This document shows, one piece after another, positions 17,115 to 25,421 of a stretch of 64,000 bases of DNA (positions are counted from its first letter, which is position 1; the number at the start of each line of letters is the position of its first letter). This stretch comes from Phycicoccus duodecadis (GTDB taxonomy: Bacteria > Actinomycetota > Actinomycetes > Actinomycetales > Dermatophilaceae), in assembly GCF_002846495.1 (NCBI RefSeq), contig NZ_PJNE01000001.1, positions 124,001 through 188,000 of the forward strand. The letters run 5' to 3'. The notes beneath the pieces were generated by a model. It saw nothing but the letters and a program-made list of their open reading frames with translations, had not been told where the DNA came from and ran no database searches. Made by a program: the position numbers and the translations under genes.

Positions 17115-18560
17115 TCAGCCGAGGTCGGCCACCGACGCAGCGTGGCTGGCGCCCGCCCCGACCAGGGCGGCCTCGTGCACCGCGCCCATGTCGTGGTTGT
17201 CGCGCCACCAGCGCTGCCCGGCCTCGGGGAGGGTGTAGATCGGGTCGTAGTAGACGTACTCGCGCGACAGGGCCTCGGCGTCGTCACCTTCGATGGAGGT
17301 GCGGTAGTTCTTGCGCCAGAACGACATCCCCTTCTCGGTGTCGTAGCTGTCGACCTGGTGCACCCACCGCTTGCCGACGAACGGCACGTCGCACACGATG
17401 CGCGGGGTGGCGAAGCCGGGCAGGTAGCCCATGATCGCGTGCTGCAGGTGCTGCGCCTCGGCGAGCGAGAGCCGCCAGTGCTCGGAGAACGGGATCATGT
17501 CGCACATGTAGAAGTAGTACGGCGTGATGGAGGCCTCGTCCTGGAGGGCGAAACACAGGTCGAGGAGCTGCTCGGAGCTGTCGTTGACGCCCCGCATCAG
17601 GACGCCCTGGTTGCGCACGTCGCGGACCCCGGCCTCGAGCATGGTGCGAGCCGCCTGCGCCACCAGCGGCGTCACGGACTCGGCGTTGTTGACGTGGGTG
17701 TGGATGGCCAGGGAGACCCCGCGCGAGCGGGCCTTGGCCGCTACCCGGCCGACGCCCTCGACGACGTCGGGCTGCAGCCAGTGCTGCGGCAGGCCCATCA
17801 GGGCCTTGGTGGCGAGGCGGATGTCGCGGATGTTCTCGACGTCGAGGAGCTGGTCGAGGAAGCCTTCGAGGTTGCGCCACGGCATGTTCGCGACATCGCC
17901 GCCGGAGACCACGACGTCGCGGACGCCGGGGGTGCGCCGGAGGTAGTCGAGCATCGCGGCGTACCGGTCGACCGGCTTGCCGGCCAGCTTGAGCTTGGTG
18001 AACTGCGGGGTGGAGTTGCCGACCAGGTCCATCCGGGTGCAGTGCCCGCAGTACTGGGGGCAGGTCGGCAGCATCTCGGCCAGGACCTTGGTGGGGTAGC
18101 GGTGGGTGAGGCCCTCGACGGCCCACATGTCGTGCTCGTGCAGGCTGTCGCGGGTGGCGAAGGGGTGGCTCGACCAGTCGGTGCGGCGGTCGGAGAAGAC
18201 CGGCAGCATGTAGCTGCGCACCGGGTCGGCGTAGAACGCCTCGGTGAACGCGGCGCCCGCGGCGGGCATCGGCTCGGAGGTGGCGGGGACCATCGTGTTG
18301 AGCATCTGCGGGGGGACGAGCATCGACATCGTCGCGCGCTCGGCCTGGTCGCGCTCGAGGTCGGCGTAGAACCGCTCCTGGAGCAGGTCGCCCATGAGGG
18401 CGCGCAGCTGCGCGACGTTCTTGACGCAGTGGGCTCGCTGCCACTGCGCGTTCTGCCACTCGGCCGGCGTGACGTCACGCCAGCCGGGGAGTCGGGTCCA
18501 GTCGGGTTCGATGAGGTCCCGACGCCGGTAGGCGTAGGGCTGCTCGATGCTCGGCGCCAT
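17115..18560 (-). CDS. kamA: Lysine 2,3-aminomutase (KamA family radical SAM)
   Basis: Converts L-lysine to L-beta-lysine with S-adenosylmethionine, a [4Fe-4S] cluster and PLP. The 481 residues contain CPQYCGHC with cluster cysteines 167, 171 and 174, the GGD motif in VVVSGGD that binds SAM, and HTHVNNAESVTP, a strand shared by aminomutases. The PLP lysine is probably in PFVGKRW near residue 410, by analogy with the GGK segment of clostridial enzymes. Its neighbours kdd, kamD, kamE and kal are further steps of lysine breakdown. ATG 18560 has TATCCT on its strand (18573-18568), 7 bases upstream. Confidence 0.9.
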   Translation of the reverse strand: MAPSIEQPYAYRRRDLIEPDWTRLPGWRDVTPAEWQNAQWQRAHCVKNVAQLRALMGDLLQERFYADLERDQAERATMSMLVPPQMLNTMVPATSEPMPAAGAAFTEAFYADPVRSYMLPVFSDRRTDWSSHPFATRDSLHEHDMWAVEGLTHRYPTKVLAEMLPTCPQYCGHCTRMDLVGNSTPQFTKLKLAGKPVDRYAAMLDYLRRTPGVRDVVVSGGDVANMPWRNLEGFLDQLLDVENIRDIRLATKALMGLPQHWLQPDVVEGVGRVAAKARSRGVSLAIHTHVNNAESVTPLVAQAARTMLEAGVRDVRNQGVLMRGVNDSSEQLLDLCFALQDEASITPYYFYMCDMIPFSEHWRLSLAEAQHLQHAIMGYLPGFATPRIVCDVPFVGKRWVHQVDSYDTEKGMSFWRKNYRTSIEGDDAEALSREYVYYDPIYTLPEAGQRWWRDNHDMGAVHEAALVGAGASHAASVADLG

Positions 18561-18567
18561 GCGTGGC

Positions 18568-18573
18568 AGGATA
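18568..18573 (-). promoter_or_regulatory. -10 element of kamA
   Basis: AGGATA reads TATCCT on the minus strand, ending 7 bases before the kamA ATG; a leaderless start is predicted. Confidence 0.5.
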
Positions 18574-18635
18574 CGGGACGGATGACGTCCCCGACACCAC
18601 CACGCCGTAAGAAGTGCGGCAGCGTGTCGCTCAGC

Positions 18636-18641
18636 AAGGAG
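18636..18641 (+). promoter_or_regulatory. Ribosome binding site that fixes the kdd start
   Basis: AAGGAG lies 6 bases before the GTG at 18648. A TTG one frame away (18646) is excluded by the reading frame, and no upstream start has a comparable site. Confidence 0.7.
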
Positions 18642-18647
18642 AATCTT

Positions 18648-19703
18648 GTGCGATCGACCCCCAGCTCGGCCGTGGGCCTGCACCGCGTCGTCGACCCTGC
18701 GGGGGCCTCGCTGCCCCAGGCGGCCCGGGTCCTCGACGCCGGCCCGGAGCTGTGGCCCGACGAGGTGCGCGTCGACGTCGAGACCCTCAACCTGGATGCC
18801 GCGTCCTTCCGGCAGCTGTCCGAGAAGCACGCCGGCGACGGCGCCGCGGTGCGGGCCGAGGTGCTCGCCATCGTGGCCGAGCGGGGCAAGATGCAGAACC
18901 CGGTCACCGGCTCGGGCGGGATGCTCGTGGGCACCGTGGCCGAGGTCGGCCCGGAGTCGCCGCTGGGGCTGGCTGTGGGGGATCGGGTGGCCACGCTGGT
19001 GTCGCTGTCGCTGACGCCGCTGGTCATCACCGACGCCCTGGCCCGGTGGGACGGGCGCTCCGAGCGGGTGCCGGCCGAGGGGACGGCCGTCCTCTTCGGG
19101 CGCTCGATCGCCGCGAAGCTCCCCGAGGACCTCTCGGCCGACCTGTCGCTGATGGTCATGGACGTGTGCGGCGCGCCGGCGCTGGTCAGCCGCGTGGTGC
19201 GCGAGCACCTGGCGCGGGGGAGCGCACCCACGGTGGCGGTCCTCGGGGCAGCCGGCAAGTCGGGGTCGCTGTCGCTGGCGGCCGCGCGGGCCTCCGGGGC
19301 GGGGCGGCGCATCGGCGTCGTCCCGTTCGAGGCGGAGGCGGCCGTGCTGCGCACCACCGGGCTGGCCGACGAGGTCGTCATCGCCGACGCCCGCTCGCCG
19401 CTCGGGCTCTCGGAGGCGGTGGCCGCGGCCGGGGGACCGGCCGACGTCACCGTCGTCTGCGTCGACGTGCCCGGATGCGAGCAGCCGGCGGTGCTCGCGA
19501 CGGCCCAGGGCGGCACCATCATCTACTTCTCGATGGCCACCAACTTCGCGGCGGCGGCGCTGGGGGCCGAGGGGCTGGCCGCCGACGTGCGGATGCTCGT
19601 GGGCAACGGCTACGTGCCCGGGCACGCCGAGTACGCGCTCGAGCTGCTGCGCGGCGACGACGCCGTGCGCGGGCTGTTCGAGGCGCGTCTCACGGAGGGC
19701 TGA
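18648..19703 (+). CDS. kdd: L-erythro-3,5-diaminohexanoate dehydrogenase
   Basis: Oxidises 3,5-diaminohexanoate, the product of KamDE, to 5-amino-3-oxohexanoate with NAD+. The 351-residue protein is the family length. It begins with the substrate-binding part (GLHRVVDPAGASLPQAARVLDA, then DVETLNLDAASFRQL and GKMQNPVTGSGGMLVGTV) and contains a Rossmann segment (TVAVLGAAGKSGSLSLAAARASGAGRRIGVVPFE, near residues 192-225). The C-terminal VGNGYVPGHAEYALELLR is characteristic. It diverges from kamA; the 87-base gap holds the kamA promoter and the AAGGAG of this gene. Confidence 0.9.
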   Translation: MRSTPSSAVGLHRVVDPAGASLPQAARVLDAGPELWPDEVRVDVETLNLDAASFRQLSEKHAGDGAAVRAEVLAIVAERGKMQNPVTGSGGMLVGTVAEVGPESPLGLAVGDRVATLVSLSLTPLVITDALARWDGRSERVPAEGTAVLFGRSIAAKLPEDLSADLSLMVMDVCGAPALVSRVVREHLARGSAPTVAVLGAAGKSGSLSLAAARASGAGRRIGVVPFEAEAAVLRTTGLADEVVIADARSPLGLSEAVAAAGGPADVTVVCVDVPGCEQPAVLATAQGGTIIYFSMATNFAAAALGAEGLAADVRMLVGNGYVPGHAEYALELLRGDDAVRGLFEARLTEG

Positions 19704-19734
19704 GCCCCACCCCGTCCCGCCGCCCCCGCGGACC

Positions 19735-19740
19735 TAGAGT
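19735..19740 (+). promoter_or_regulatory. -10 element of the amidohydrolase gene
   Basis: TAGAGT ends 7 bases before the GTG at 19748, predicting a leaderless mRNA separate from kdd. Confidence 0.5.
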
Positions 19741-19747
19741 GGCGCCC

Positions 19748-21304
19748 GTGCCGACGACCCTCTTCCGCCGTGGACGCCTCTCGACCCCCGAGCACCAGGC
19801 GGCCACCGCCCTGGTCGTCGGCGACGACGGGCGGGTCGCGTGGATGGGCGACGAGGACGGGGCCGACCGGCACGCCGACGCGGTGGACGTCGTGCACGAC
19901 CTGGGCGGGGCCCTGGTGCTGCCGGGGTTCGTCGACGCTCACGCGCACGTGTCCCACACCGGCCTCGGGATGCGCGGGGTCGACCTCGCCGGCACGCGCA
20001 CCGTGACCGAGGCGCTCGACCTCATCGCTGCGGCCGTGCGGGCGTCCCGGGGCCGGCCGGTGTTCGCCCACGGCTGGCAGGAGCAGGACTGGACGCGCGA
20101 GCGAGCCATGACGGCACGGGAGCTCGACCGGGCCAGCGCGGGCGGGGTGGTCTACGCGTCGAGGATCGACGGGCACTCGGCCGTGGTGTCGTCGGCGCTG
20201 GCGGCGGCGTCGGGCGCGGCGGCGCTGGACGGGTGGAGCGCGTCGGGGTTCGTCGTCCGCGACGCCAAGAACGCGGCCCGCGCCGCCTTCGACGCGGCGC
20301 GTACCCCGGCCGGCCGGCGCGACGACATCGAGACCGCGCTGCGCGCCGCCGCCGCGGCCGGCATCGTCTCGGTGCACGAGTGCGGGGGGCCGCTGCTGAC
20401 CTCGGCCGAGGACTTCGCCGACGTCCTCGACCTGGGGCGCCGCGGCGACCTGCCGGGCGTCATCGGGTACTGGGCCGAGGCGGTGACCGAGCCCGAGCAG
20501 GCGCGGGCGCTGATGGCGCTGCACGGCGCCCACGGCCTGGCCGGTGACCTCAACATCGACGGCTCGATCGGCTCGCACACCTGCCTCCTGCGCGACGACT
20601 TCGCCGACGCCCCGGGCGTGCGCGGCACCGCCTACCGTGACGTGGCCGGGGTGCGCGACCACGTGGCGGCCTGTGCTGCGGCCGGGATCACCAGCGGCTT
20701 CCACGTCATCGGGGACGCGGGGATGGACCTGGTCCTCGAGGGTTTCGTGCGGGCCGCCGAGCTGGTGGGGGATGCCGCGGTGCGCGCGTCACGGCCCCGG
20801 CTCGAGCACGCCGAGATGATCGACGACGCCGGCATCGCCACCATGGCGCGACTCGGCATCGGGGCCAGCGTGCAGCCCGCCTTCGACGCCTACTGGGGTG
20901 GCCGCGAGGGGATGTACGCCGAGCGGCTCGGCGCCGACCGGGGCGTGGCGACCAACCCGCTGCGCTCGTTCGCCTCGGCGGGGGTGCGCCTCGCGATGGG
21001 CTCGGACTCGCCCGTCACGCCGTTCGCCCCGTGGGCCGGGGTACGCGCCGCCGTCGAGCACCGCGACGAGTCCCAGCGGCTCGACCCGGCGACGGCTCTC
21101 GCGTCGCACACCGCCGGGGGCTGGGGCCTGGCTGGGGTCGAGGGCGCGGGAGTGCTGCGCGTCGGCGCGCCGGCCTCGTTCGCCGCGTGGTCGGTGGCCG
21201 AGCTCGGGCTCGCCGGCCTGCCCCGTCTCGGCGGCGGCCTGCCGCTGCCCGAGTGCTTGCTCACCGTCCGCGACGGCGTGACCCTTTTCGACAGCCGAGC
21301 CTGA
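19748..21304 (+). CDS. YtcJ-like amidohydrolase
   Basis: A 518-residue metal-dependent hydrolase of the amidohydrolase superfamily. LPGFVDAHAHVSHTG (residues about 57-71) holds the first two metal histidines; HVIGDAGMD and RLEHAEMID supply further ligands, and MGSDSPVTPFAPW carries the catalytic Asp. This layout fits the YtcJ/N-substituted formamide deformylase branch. The gene sits between kdd and the rest of the lysine genes on the same strand with its own -10, so an acylated amine or lactam from lysine breakdown is a possible substrate, but nothing in the sequence fixes it. Start GTG 19748 is set by the -10 TAGAGT. Confidence 0.82.
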   Translation: MPTTLFRRGRLSTPEHQAATALVVGDDGRVAWMGDEDGADRHADAVDVVHDLGGALVLPGFVDAHAHVSHTGLGMRGVDLAGTRTVTEALDLIAAAVRASRGRPVFAHGWQEQDWTRERAMTARELDRASAGGVVYASRIDGHSAVVSSALAAASGAAALDGWSASGFVVRDAKNAARAAFDAARTPAGRRDDIETALRAAAAAGIVSVHECGGPLLTSAEDFADVLDLGRRGDLPGVIGYWAEAVTEPEQARALMALHGAHGLAGDLNIDGSIGSHTCLLRDDFADAPGVRGTAYRDVAGVRDHVAACAAAGITSGFHVIGDAGMDLVLEGFVRAAELVGDAAVRASRPRLEHAEMIDDAGIATMARLGIGASVQPAFDAYWGGREGMYAERLGADRGVATNPLRSFASAGVRLAMGSDSPVTPFAPWAGVRAAVEHRDESQRLDPATALASHTAGGWGLAGVEGAGVLRVGAPASFAAWSVAELGLAGLPRLGGGLPLPECLLTVRDGVTLFDSRA

Positions 21305-21353
21305 CCCCAGCAGTCGTTCGACCTGTCCCGATCACGTGGTGTGCAGGTGACAG

Positions 21354-21385
21354 GGCACCGAGGCCGGCAACCCGGCCTGGGTGCC
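21354..21385. terminator. Strong hairpin between convergent amidohydrolase and HNH genes
   Basis: GGCACC (21354-21359) pairs with GGTGCC (21380-21385), and GGCCGG (62-67) with CCGGCC (72-77) around a CAAC loop, with a 2x2 internal loop. It lies between the two stop codons and works on both strands; a T tract is absent. Confidence 0.55.
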
Positions 21386-21390
21386 GCCGG

Positions 21391-22881
21391 TCAGAACGGG
21401 GGAGGTGCTGCCGCGGCGGCGAGCGTTGGCTCAGCCGGCGTCGGCAGGAGGCGGTGGGTGGGTTCGGTGGCGCGGCGCGTGCCGGAGGGGCTGGTCCAGG
21501 TGAGGGTGCCGTCGGGGTCGAGGGTGGGGTGCCAGCGGCCCTGCTGCTTCAGCCGGTGGTGCCGTCGGCACAGGCACGCCAGGTCGGTCGGTGAGGTGGC
21601 GCCTTGGGGCCAGGGTTTGGTGTGGTCGAGGTCGGTGTACTCGGCGCGGCGGGTGCAGCCCCACATCCGGCAGGTCCCGTCCCGGGTGGCCACGAAGTCC
21701 CGCATCGCCTTGTTCGGTCGGTAGGCGCTGGTGGTCAGGGAGGCGAGGGTGCCGGTGTCGGCGTCGAGGACGGCCCGGGCCACGTCCATGGGGAGAACCT
21801 TGAGGAGGTTGGCGACGGTGGCGGCGTCGACCCAGCCGAGGCCGGGCAGCTGCGTCCCGGAGACCGCGAACCCCGGTGCGACTTGGGCCATGGGTGTCGG
21901 GGTGAGGTCCGGGTCCACGGTCATGGTCGTGGTCTCGAACAGCCGCTGCGCCTCCGGGGGGAGGTCGGCGAAGCGGGTCTCCTCGCCGGTGTAGGCGTCG
22001 ATGACCGTGTCGTCGTCGGCCCAGGGCACCTCGATGGTCTCGACGAGCTCGGGTTCGGGCGCGGGGCGGTCGGTGACCACCGGCATGCCCAAGGTGACCG
22101 AGGCGGTGACGGTCACGTTGCGCAGCAGCAGGTCCCCGAACGCGTCGGCCCGCGCCTCGGACAGGGTCAGGGTGTCGTCGATCTGCCGGTACTCCCCGGC
22201 GAGCTGCTCGGTCGCCGCCCAGGCCGCGGCCACGGTCGCCGTCGGCAGGAGGGCGTACACGTCAGTCAGGCCGTCCGGGCCCGGTCGGACCTCGACGGTG
22301 CGGGAACGGCGGGTCTTCGAGACCTGCGCGGCGACCTGCTCGGCCGCGACCCGCGTCGCGACCCGGCGCACGTGCGCGGTCACCTGGGCCGGGTCCAGCT
22401 CCGCCAACCGGCCGGCGACCTCGGCATCGACCCGCCCGCACGCCTCGACGTCCAGCCCGGCACAGGCGTCGACCACCTTGTGCGCCGTCGCGGCCGCCAC
22501 ATCCCCCGCGAGGACCAGGTCACGCACCAGCGGGAACCGCTCACCCAACGCTGCCCCGAGGTGCACCTTCCTCCCCGCCAGCCCCTCCGTCAGACCGGCC
22601 TCCAGCGCGACGAGGCTCGCCGCCATCTGGTCCACGTACCCCACCGGGTGAACCCGCTCCACCGGCCCGTCACCGGAGAGCCGGACCTCGACCCGAGCCC
22701 CCAACGCGGCCGCGACACCCTGGGCGCCCTCGGCCGCGTTCACGACTCCCTGCAGCTCTCCGGCCAGCTCGTAACACTCCACCGCATCCAGCCCGCGGCC
22801 GTGCTCGGCCAGCGCACGCCCCAGCGCCGCGATCTCCGCGCGCGCGGCCGCGATACGGCTGCTGAGCTGCCCCCTGTCCAT
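21391..22881 (-). CDS. DUF222/13E12-repeat protein with HNH nuclease domain
   Basis: A 496-residue protein with an N-terminal DUF222 (13E12-like) helical region and a C-terminal HNH domain: CRMWGCTRRAEYTDLDHTKPWPQGATSPTDLACLCRRHHRLKQ near residues 405-447, with zinc cysteines and the HNH histidines. Such genes are present in many copies in actinobacteria and some M. tuberculosis 13E12 genes are SOS-induced. ATG 22881 is chosen because a clear promoter (-35 TTGTCT, 17 bases, -10 TATCAT) ends 6 bases before it; an ATG 21 bases upstream is less likely. It lies against the lysine genes on the other strand and splits them, which suggests insertion. Confidence 0.9.
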   Translation of the reverse strand: MDRGQLSSRIAAARAEIAALGRALAEHGRGLDAVECYELAGELQGVVNAAEGAQGVAAALGARVEVRLSGDGPVERVHPVGYVDQMAASLVALEAGLTEGLAGRKVHLGAALGERFPLVRDLVLAGDVAAATAHKVVDACAGLDVEACGRVDAEVAGRLAELDPAQVTAHVRRVATRVAAEQVAAQVSKTRRSRTVEVRPGPDGLTDVYALLPTATVAAAWAATEQLAGEYRQIDDTLTLSEARADAFGDLLLRNVTVTASVTLGMPVVTDRPAPEPELVETIEVPWADDDTVIDAYTGEETRFADLPPEAQRLFETTTMTVDPDLTPTPMAQVAPGFAVSGTQLPGLGWVDAATVANLLKVLPMDVARAVLDADTGTLASLTTSAYRPNKAMRDFVATRDGTCRMWGCTRRAEYTDLDHTKPWPQGATSPTDLACLCRRHHRLKQQGRWHPTLDPDGTLTWTSPSGTRRATEPTHRLLPTPAEPTLAAAAAPPPF

Positions 22882-22887
22882 GGGGAA

Positions 22888-22916
22888 ATGATACCCGAAC
22901 ACGCGTACGAAGACAA
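22888..22916 (-). promoter_or_regulatory. Promoter of DUF222-HNH gene with SOS-box-like sequence
   Basis: On the minus strand -35 TTGTCT (22916-22911), a 17-base spacer and -10 TATCAT (22893-22888) give an almost ideal sigma-70-type promoter, rare in this window. The spacer contains CGTACGCGTGTTCG (22909-22896), which differs from the actinobacterial LexA box CGAAC-N4-GTTCG at a single base of the ten conserved ones. Confidence 0.6.
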
Positions 22917-23009
22917 GGATGAATCCACAAGTGTTCGCCTACAGCAGAACCACATTCGTACCCTCGGCCACACCGCGACAACCCCGCTCGCGGCTCCGAG
23001 AACGACCCC

Positions 23010-23663
23010 TCACGCCCCCTCGGAGGCCCCTGGCGAACCCGCCGGACCCGCCACCGGACCGCTCCGCCGCGCCTCCCACTCCGAACGCAGCAGCGCGTGC
23101 GTGTACCCGTCGACCCACCCCAGCTCGGCGTGCCACGAGTCCTGCACGCCGTGCTGCTCGCGCCGCATCCCCACCTTCTCCATGAGCTTCCACGACGCGA
23201 TGTTGTCGGCGAAGCAGCCGGCCGTCACCCGGTGCAACCCCAGCTCGCCGAAGGCCACCGCGAGCAGCTCGCGCGCGACCGCGGTGCCGTAGCCGCGGCC
23301 CCAGACCTCGGGTGACAGGTTCCACCCCAGCAGGCCCTCCGCCCTGCGGTGTGCACTCCCGCCGTCCTGGCCCATCCCGTCCGCGACCTCGAGGTAGCCC
23401 ATCCCCACCGCCTCACCGGCGAGCAGCACGACGCACGAGTGGTCGTCCGGGTCGCGTTCGCCGCGCAGCCGGGTCCGCATGGCCTCCTCGTCGACGTCCG
23501 TCCGCAGCAGCCAGCGGGTCACCTCCGGCCGGCGGCGCCACCGCAGGACCCCGTCGACGTCCGACTCCACGGGCGGCCGCAGGACCAGGTCGCCGACCCG
23601 CCGCGGCCAGGTGACGGGGGAGGAGCCGGGGGAGGCGGCACGGGCGCCGGGCGGTGCGGTCAC
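23010..23663 (-). CDS. GNAT family N-acetyltransferase (RimJ-like)
   Basis: A 217-residue acetyltransferase of the RimJ/RimL type (LVLRPPVESDVDGVLRWRRRPEVTRWL at the start). The acetyl-CoA loop is in LGWNLSPEVWGRGYGTAVARELLAVAFGELGLHRVTAGCFADNIASWKLMEKVGM, the usual motif A-B segment. The target is unknown. GTG 23663 is preceded by TTGGAT on its strand (23675-23670), 6 bases upstream, a weak leaderless -10. It lies with the HNH gene on the minus strand, between the two halves of the lysine cluster, and diverges from kamD across 150 bases. Confidence 0.85.
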   Translation of the reverse strand: MTAPPGARAASPGSSPVTWPRRVGDLVLRPPVESDVDGVLRWRRRPEVTRWLLRTDVDEEAMRTRLRGERDPDDHSCVVLLAGEAVGMGYLEVADGMGQDGGSAHRRAEGLLGWNLSPEVWGRGYGTAVARELLAVAFGELGLHRVTAGCFADNIASWKLMEKVGMRREQHGVQDSWHAELGWVDGYTHALLRSEWEARRSGPVAGPAGSPGASEGA

Positions 23664-23665
23664 GC

Positions 23666-23708
23666 CGCCATCCAACCGTGTGCCATCGCGACGGGCGACC
23701 GGATGGCG
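23666..23708. repeat. Inverted repeat in the GNAT-kamD intergenic region
   Basis: CGCCATCC at 23666-23673 and its exact inverse GGATGGCG at 23701-23708 lie between the divergent genes; a further GCCATCC is at 23716-23722. The first arm overlaps the GNAT -10. It could be an operator, but eight-base repeats arise easily in such GC-rich DNA. Confidence 0.3.
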
Positions 23709-23801
23709 ACCGCCAAGCCATCCGACGCCCCGCCGGCACCTCACTGGCAGAGGATCTCCGGCCACACCCCGAGGATGCTGCAAGTCCTGCGGCTCCGTTG
23801 C

Positions 23802-23807
23802 TAGATT
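23802..23807 (+). promoter_or_regulatory. -10 element of kamD-kamE-kal
   Basis: TAGATT ends 6 bases before the GTG at 23814. The AT content stands out from its surroundings. No good -35; the predicted mRNA is leaderless. Confidence 0.6.
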
Positions 23808-23813
23808 GACGCC

Positions 23814-25421
23814 GTGTCTACGCGCCGCCCCGCCCTCCTCGACCTCGACCCCGCCGTCGTCCGGCGCGCCCGACGGCTCGCCCGCACCGCCGGCAAGCCC
23901 GTCGTCGACCTCGCGAAGGCCCACACCACCGTCTCGGTCGAGCGCGCCACCCTGCGCCTGGCCGGCCTCGGCGGCGCCGACCACGAGGGCACGCCGTGGG
24001 TGAACCACCTCGTCGACGCCGTGCGCTCCGGCCCCGGGCTCGAGCACGGGGTCACCACGCCGGTCTGGGACGCCCTGCGCCGCGGCGAGGCCCCCGACCT
24101 GCTGACCCTCGCGCAGAAGGCCAGCAGCGGGGGAGTGGCCTTCCGCCTGCCCGAGGGTCGCGACCTCACCGCCAGCCGCAAGGCCGCCCGCAGCGCCGTC
24201 GCCAAGGGCATCCGCGCCGTCGACGCCCAGCGCCGCACCCGCGAGCGGATGGTCGCGAAGATCGGCGACGCCCCGCGCACCCCCTGGATCTACCTCATCG
24301 TCGCGACCGGCGACATCCACGAGGACATTCCGCAGGCCCAGGCCGCCGCGCGCGAGGGCGCCGACGTCATCGCCGTCATCCGCTCCACCGGCCAGAGCCT
24401 GCTCGACTTCGTCCCCGAGGGCGCGACCCGCGAGGGCTACGCCGGCACCTACGCCACCCAGGAGAACTTCCGGCTGATGCGGGCCGCGCTCGACGAGACG
24501 AGCAGGGAGCTCGGCCGCTACGTGCGCCTGACCAACTACGCCAGCGGCCTCTGCATGCCCGAGATCGCCGCCCTGGCCGGGCTCGAGCGGCTCGACATGA
24601 TGCTCAACGACTCGATGTACGGCATCCTCTTCCGCGACATCAACCCCATCCGCACCTTCGTCGACCAGCGCTTCAGCCGCCAGGTCCACGCGCGCGCCGG
24701 CATCATCATCAACACCGGCGAGGACAACTACCTCACCACCGCCGACGCCGTCGAGTCCGCCAACACCGTCACCGTCAGCCAGCTCCTCAACGAGTACTTC
24801 GCCAAGGAGGCCGGCCTCGAGGACTGGCAGCTCGGCCTCGGGCACGCCTTCGAGATCAACCCCGACCTGCCCGACAGCTTCCGGATGGAGCTCGCCCACG
24901 CCCTCCTGGCGCGCCAGCTCTTCCCCGACGCGCCCCTGAAGTGGATGCCGCCGACCAAGCACATGACCGGTGACGTCTTCCGCGGCTACCTGCTCGACGG
25001 GTTCTTCAACCTCGTCGGCGCGATGACCGGGCAGGGCATCCTGCTGGTCGGGATGATGACCGAAGCGGTCGTCACCCCCTGGCTCTCGGACCGCGACCTG
25101 GCCCTGCAGAACGTGCGCTACGTGATGGAGGCCGCGGGCGGGCTCACCGAGGACTTCCACCCACCGCGCGACGGCTTCATCCAGACCCGGGCCCGCCAGG
25201 TGCTCTCGGAGGCCGTCGACCTGCTCGACGAGATCGTCTCGGACACCTCGACCCGCGGTACCGCCCACCCGCAGCCGCTGCTGGCCGCCATCGCCGACGG
25301 CACCTTCGGGGCGATGAAGCGCCCGCCCACCCAGGGCAAGGGGCTCGACGGCGTGGTGGTCAAGGCCGACGGCTACGACAACCCCGCCACGACCCTCCTC
25401 GAGGAAGGGGCCACCCGATGA
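23814..25421 (+). CDS. kamD: Lysine 5,6-aminomutase alpha subunit
   Basis: With KamE it moves the terminal amino group of beta-lysine to carbon 5, using adenosylcobalamin and PLP. The 535 residues fit KamD: IYLIVATGDIHEDIPQAQAAAREGADVIAVIRSTGQSLLDFVPEGATREGYAGTYATQENFR is the conserved barrel region, followed by MLNDSMYGILFRDINPIRTFVDQ and FHPPRDGFIQTRARQVLSEAVDLLDEI. The GTG at 23814 is placed by the leaderless -10 TAGATT. The stop overlaps the ATG of kamE (ATGA). It starts a three-gene coupled unit. Confidence 0.94.
   Translation: MSTRRPALLDLDPAVVRRARRLARTAGKPVVDLAKAHTTVSVERATLRLAGLGGADHEGTPWVNHLVDAVRSGPGLEHGVTTPVWDALRRGEAPDLLTLAQKASSGGVAFRLPEGRDLTASRKAARSAVAKGIRAVDAQRRTRERMVAKIGDAPRTPWIYLIVATGDIHEDIPQAQAAAREGADVIAVIRSTGQSLLDFVPEGATREGYAGTYATQENFRLMRAALDETSRELGRYVRLTNYASGLCMPEIAALAGLERLDMMLNDSMYGILFRDINPIRTFVDQRFSRQVHARAGIIINTGEDNYLTTADAVESANTVTVSQLLNEYFAKEAGLEDWQLGLGHAFEINPDLPDSFRMELAHALLARQLFPDAPLKWMPPTKHMTGDVFRGYLLDGFFNLVGAMTGQGILLVGMMTEAVVTPWLSDRDLALQNVRYVMEAAGGLTEDFHPPRDGFIQTRARQVLSEAVDLLDEIVSDTSTRGTAHPQPLLAAIADGTFGAMKRPPTQGKGLDGVVVKADGYDNPATTLLEEGATR

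Noticed and set aside
23664..23813. Adenosylcobalamin riboswitch before kamD
   Set aside because: KamDE uses adenosylcobalamin, but the 150-base gap lacks the B12-box and is too short, and the mRNA is predicted to be leaderless.
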